Source: Ornithodoros turicata (Eukaryota > Arthropoda > Arachnida > Ixodida > Argasidae). Taken from it: a DNA stretch of 64,000 nt. The stretch is from contig NC_088201.1 in assembly GCF_037126465.1 (NCBI RefSeq), forward strand, positions 997,001 to 1,061,000. Direction: 5' to 3'. Below are positions 61,482-64,000 of the stretch, one piece after another. Each line of letters starts with the position of its first letter. The first letter of the stretch is position 1. A program made the position numbers and the translations under genes. Below the pieces are notes generated by a model. It was not told the DNA's origin, made no database searches, and worked only from the letters and a program-made list of their open reading frames with translations.

Positions 61482-63884
61482 ATGGCGATGGCCAAAGTTG
61501 AAACGCCGCAAGGAATGTGCTTTAAAGGTGACATCGCCACAGAATGGAAGTCTTTCAAACAACGCTTCAAACTATACTTACTAGCAACAGGAGGCAGTAA
61601 AAAATCGGATGCAGAGAAGGTTGCCTTATTCTTATCGCTTGGAGGCACAGCTCTCATTGATGTCTATAACACGCTTGACTTCGGAGAGGCAACCGAGGCA
61701 ACACCAGAGCCAGATTTAGTGTGGAACACGGTTATAGAGAAGCTTGACAAGTATTTTGCGCCTAAGGAAAACGAAATCCAAGCATGGTACTCCTTTCGCT
61801 GCCGAGTTCAGGGCACTGATGAGGCCTTTGATACGTTCTTAACAGACTTGAAGCTGCGTGCCAAAGCATGTAATTTTCAAGCACAAACTGACAAAATGAT
61901 ACGAGACCAAGTTGTCTTCGGGGTTGAAAGTAACGCTCTACGAACAGACATTTTAAAGCACGTGGATCCAACCCTTGACAACGTAGTTAAAATATGTCTT
62001 GCACATGAATCAGCGGCAACGCAACTGAAGGCATTCCAAGACAACTCACCTGCGAAACTGACCGAGAGTGTCATTAACGCCATACGATGCAAAGAACAGC
62101 GTTCCAAAACGAAGCCAACTCAGACAGGTAGCAACGAAAACAAGAAGGAAGTGCAGAACTGTCGCTATTGTGGGGGACAACATAAGCGGCTGAGAGGTGA
62201 ATGCCCAGCTTGGACTAAAAATTGTGCAAAGTGCGGTAAAAAGAATCATTTTGCAAAAGTATGCAAAGCGGGCAAAGTTCACGGTTTGCAAGAAGGCAGT
62301 CCCATTAGTTCTGAAGAGGAAGTGCTTCATGTATCCACAAATAATGACAAGAAACGAATATTCGCAACTATGCTACTTGAAGATGGCAGCGCAGTGAAAT
62401 TCCAGGTAGACAGCGGAGCAACCTTGAACGTGATTCCTGCTAAGTTCGTTGAAGGCAGGAAGCTGAGCCCAACAACAACAGCTCTGAGAGCTTGGAATAG
62501 GAGTACGGTTACACCAGTCGGGACCTGCCAACTCTGGATAAGGAATGTAAAGCAACGAAAGACTCGCTCTCTCGTTGAATTTGTTGTGGTAAAAGAAGAT
62601 TACACACCTCTACTCGGCAAGGATGTGTCCGAAAAAATGGGTCTTCTCACTTTTAACTATGACCTCGTGTCACAAGTATATGAGGAGACAGCTATCTTTG
62701 ACAAGCACAACGATGTGTTTAATGAAGAACTTGGACATTTGTCAGGAAAGGTACATCTGACCGTGGACCCAACTGTACAACCACAACTATGCACCACCAG
62801 CAGAGTGCCGGTGAACATTAAGGCTGAAGTCAAAAAGCTACTTGACAAACTCGAAGCTGACGGTGTAATCACCTCTGTAGATGAGCCGACCCCGTGGGTG
62901 AACAGAATGGTCATTGCAGAAAAGAAGTCGGGAGAAATGCGCATCTGCATAGATCCACAAGCCTTAAACAAAGCATTGCAAAGAGAGGTTCATCCTCTGC
63001 CAGTGCTTGATGACCTCTTGCCAGATCTTGCAGAGGCAAAAGTATTCTCCAGGTTTGATCTCAGAAACGGATACTGGCACTGCGAACTCGACAAAGAATC
63101 AAGTTTGCTGACAACTTTTCAAACGCCATTTGGAAGAAAGAGATGGCTCAGACTGCCATTCGGGTTGAAGGTCAGCAGCGAAATATTTCAGAAGCGTCTT
63201 CAAATGGCACTACAGGATATGCCTGGTGTAGTCTGTGTGGCCGACGACATTCTAGTTTACGGCGTAGGTTCCACTCAAGGACAAGCGCAAGAAGACCACG
63301 ACAATAAGGTTGAGAAGCTGCTAAATCGATGCCGTCAAGAGGGCATCAAACTCAACAAAAGGAAATGTGAGCTTAACAAGGCAGAAACTCTCTTTTTGGG
63401 ACACAGACTTAAAAAGGAAGGTCTTGCAGTAGACACAGACAAGGTGAAGGCAATTACAGGGATGCTACCACCCCAAGATGTGCAAGGAGTGCAACGATTC
63501 TGCGGCATGGCTAACTATCTTTCGCGCTATATGCCACGTCTGTCCAGCGAACTAGAACCGTTGCGGAGACTAACCATGAAAGATACGCCATGGATATGGG
63601 GAGCTGAGCAAGATGCAGCCTTCAACAAGGTCAAGAGCATGGTTACGCAAACCCCAGTGCTTGCATACTACGACAATAAAAAGGAGTTGACTATACAATG
63701 CGATGCCAGCAAAGACGGACTAGGCGCAGTCCTGCTACAGGAAGGACATCCATTGGAATTCGCAAGCAGAGCTCTAAGCCAACCAGAGACCAGATATGCT
63801 CAGATTGAGATGCTCGCAATGAAATTTGCCCTGCAGAGGTTTTCACCAATACACTTATGGAAGAAAGACAACGGTCATTGCTGA
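61482..63884 (+). CDS. Ty3/Gypsy gag-pol polyprotein, 5' part, with breaks near 63.85 kb
   Basis: A single 800-codon frame fuses gag and pol. Gag occupies about residues 1-220. Two zinc knuckles follow at ~226-261 (a C-x2-C-x3-H-x6-C type and a C-x2-C-x4-H-x4-C type), then a protease with VDSGAT near 309, an RT with the catalytic VADDIL near 585 and an RNase H starting CDASKDGLG near 738. The frame is lost by a small indel near 63838-63850, and a second frame change with a stop lies near 63888. Coding-like sequence continues to the window edge. Integrase and 3' LTR are outside. The start is the first Met after the leader. The low number of breaks suggests a fairly young insertion; sequencing error is an alternative. 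Confidence 0.9.
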   Translation: MAMAKVETPQGMCFKGDIATEWKSFKQRFKLYLLATGGSKKSDAEKVALFLSLGGTALIDVYNTLDFGEATEATPEPDLVWNTVIEKLDKYFAPKENEIQAWYSFRCRVQGTDEAFDTFLTDLKLRAKACNFQAQTDKMIRDQVVFGVESNALRTDILKHVDPTLDNVVKICLAHESAATQLKAFQDNSPAKLTESVINAIRCKEQRSKTKPTQTGSNENKKEVQNCRYCGGQHKRLRGECPAWTKNCAKCGKKNHFAKVCKAGKVHGLQEGSPISSEEEVLHVSTNNDKKRIFATMLLEDGSAVKFQVDSGATLNVIPAKFVEGRKLSPTTTALRAWNRSTVTPVGTCQLWIRNVKQRKTRSLVEFVVVKEDYTPLLGKDVSEKMGLLTFNYDLVSQVYEETAIFDKHNDVFNEELGHLSGKVHLTVDPTVQPQLCTTSRVPVNIKAEVKKLLDKLEADGVITSVDEPTPWVNRMVIAEKKSGEMRICIDPQALNKALQREVHPLPVLDDLLPDLAEAKVFSRFDLRNGYWHCELDKESSLLTTFQTPFGRKRWLRLPFGLKVSSEIFQKRLQMALQDMPGVVCVADDILVYGVGSTQGQAQEDHDNKVEKLLNRCRQEGIKLNKRKCELNKAETLFLGHRLKKEGLAVDTDKVKAITGMLPPQDVQGVQRFCGMANYLSRYMPRLSSELEPLRRLTMKDTPWIWGAEQDAAFNKVKSMVTQTPVLAYYDNKKELTIQCDASKDGLGAVLLQEGHPLEFASRALSQPETRYAQIEMLAMKFALQRFSPIHLWKKDNGHC

Positions 63885-64000
63885 CCACAATTAAGCCTCT
63901 ACAAGCAATCAAACAAAAGTCGCTCGCACAAATGCCCCGACGACTACAAGGAATGATGCTTCAGGTACAAAGGTACAACGTAGACATTGTCTACCAACCA

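Overview
This is eukaryotic, repeat-rich DNA from an arthropod, most likely a hard tick or a close arachnid. The basis is one multi-exon animal gene with long introns, tRNA-derived SINEs, Tx1/I/CR1-type LINEs, Penelope-like and pogo-like elements and Ty3/Gypsy elements. The species assignment is inference. No bacterial, CRISPR or operon-type feature was seen.

The only intact host gene I can support is an attractin-family (ATRN/ATRNL1) gene on the minus strand, 58764 down to 33629. I traced 24 coding exons whose splice phases all agree. They total 3660 nt and encode 1219 residues: signal sequence, EGF, CUB, two EGF-like modules, Kelch propeller, PSI repeats, laminin-type EGF modules, a membrane-proximal region, one transmembrane helix and a cytoplasmic tail carrying a MASRPFA motif. 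The C-type lectin domain that vertebrate attractins have between the PSI repeats could not be found. One intron uses a GC-AG splice pair.

The left half, about 1-32.5 kb, is a nested repeat region. It holds two arrays of the same ~160-bp satellite in opposite orientation (1-2292 and 27735-30628), a degraded I-type LINE with RNase H (3541-6320), a cluster of partial copies of a Tx1/L1-like LINE ('family B', 8.5-17.6 kb, plus a minus copy at 23.8-24.64 kb), and a longer degraded Tx1-like LINE ('family A', 19.03-23.1 kb). It also holds solo LTRs, a CR1/L2-like LINE 3' end, a Gypsy integrase remnant and several unnamed dispersed repeats, here called R1, R2 and R3.

The attractin introns carry their own insertions: pogo-type MITEs, a pogo-like transposon inserted into a Penelope-like element, tRNA-derived SINEs, an RNase H remnant of the I-type LINE, a near-perfect palindrome and a possible choline-kinase-like pseudogene scrap. 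The right edge (61.06-64 kb) is the 5' portion of a Ty3/Gypsy element with LTR, a tRNA-Leu-type primer site and one long gag-pol frame that breaks near 63.85 kb.

No previously undescribed multi-gene system is evident. The items most worth a second look are the lectin-less attractin architecture, the LINE 3' stem-loop with short-repeat tail that recurs at element junctions, the pogo-in-Penelope nest, and the long-inverted-repeat elements. All family calls come from reading motifs by eye; no database search was run.
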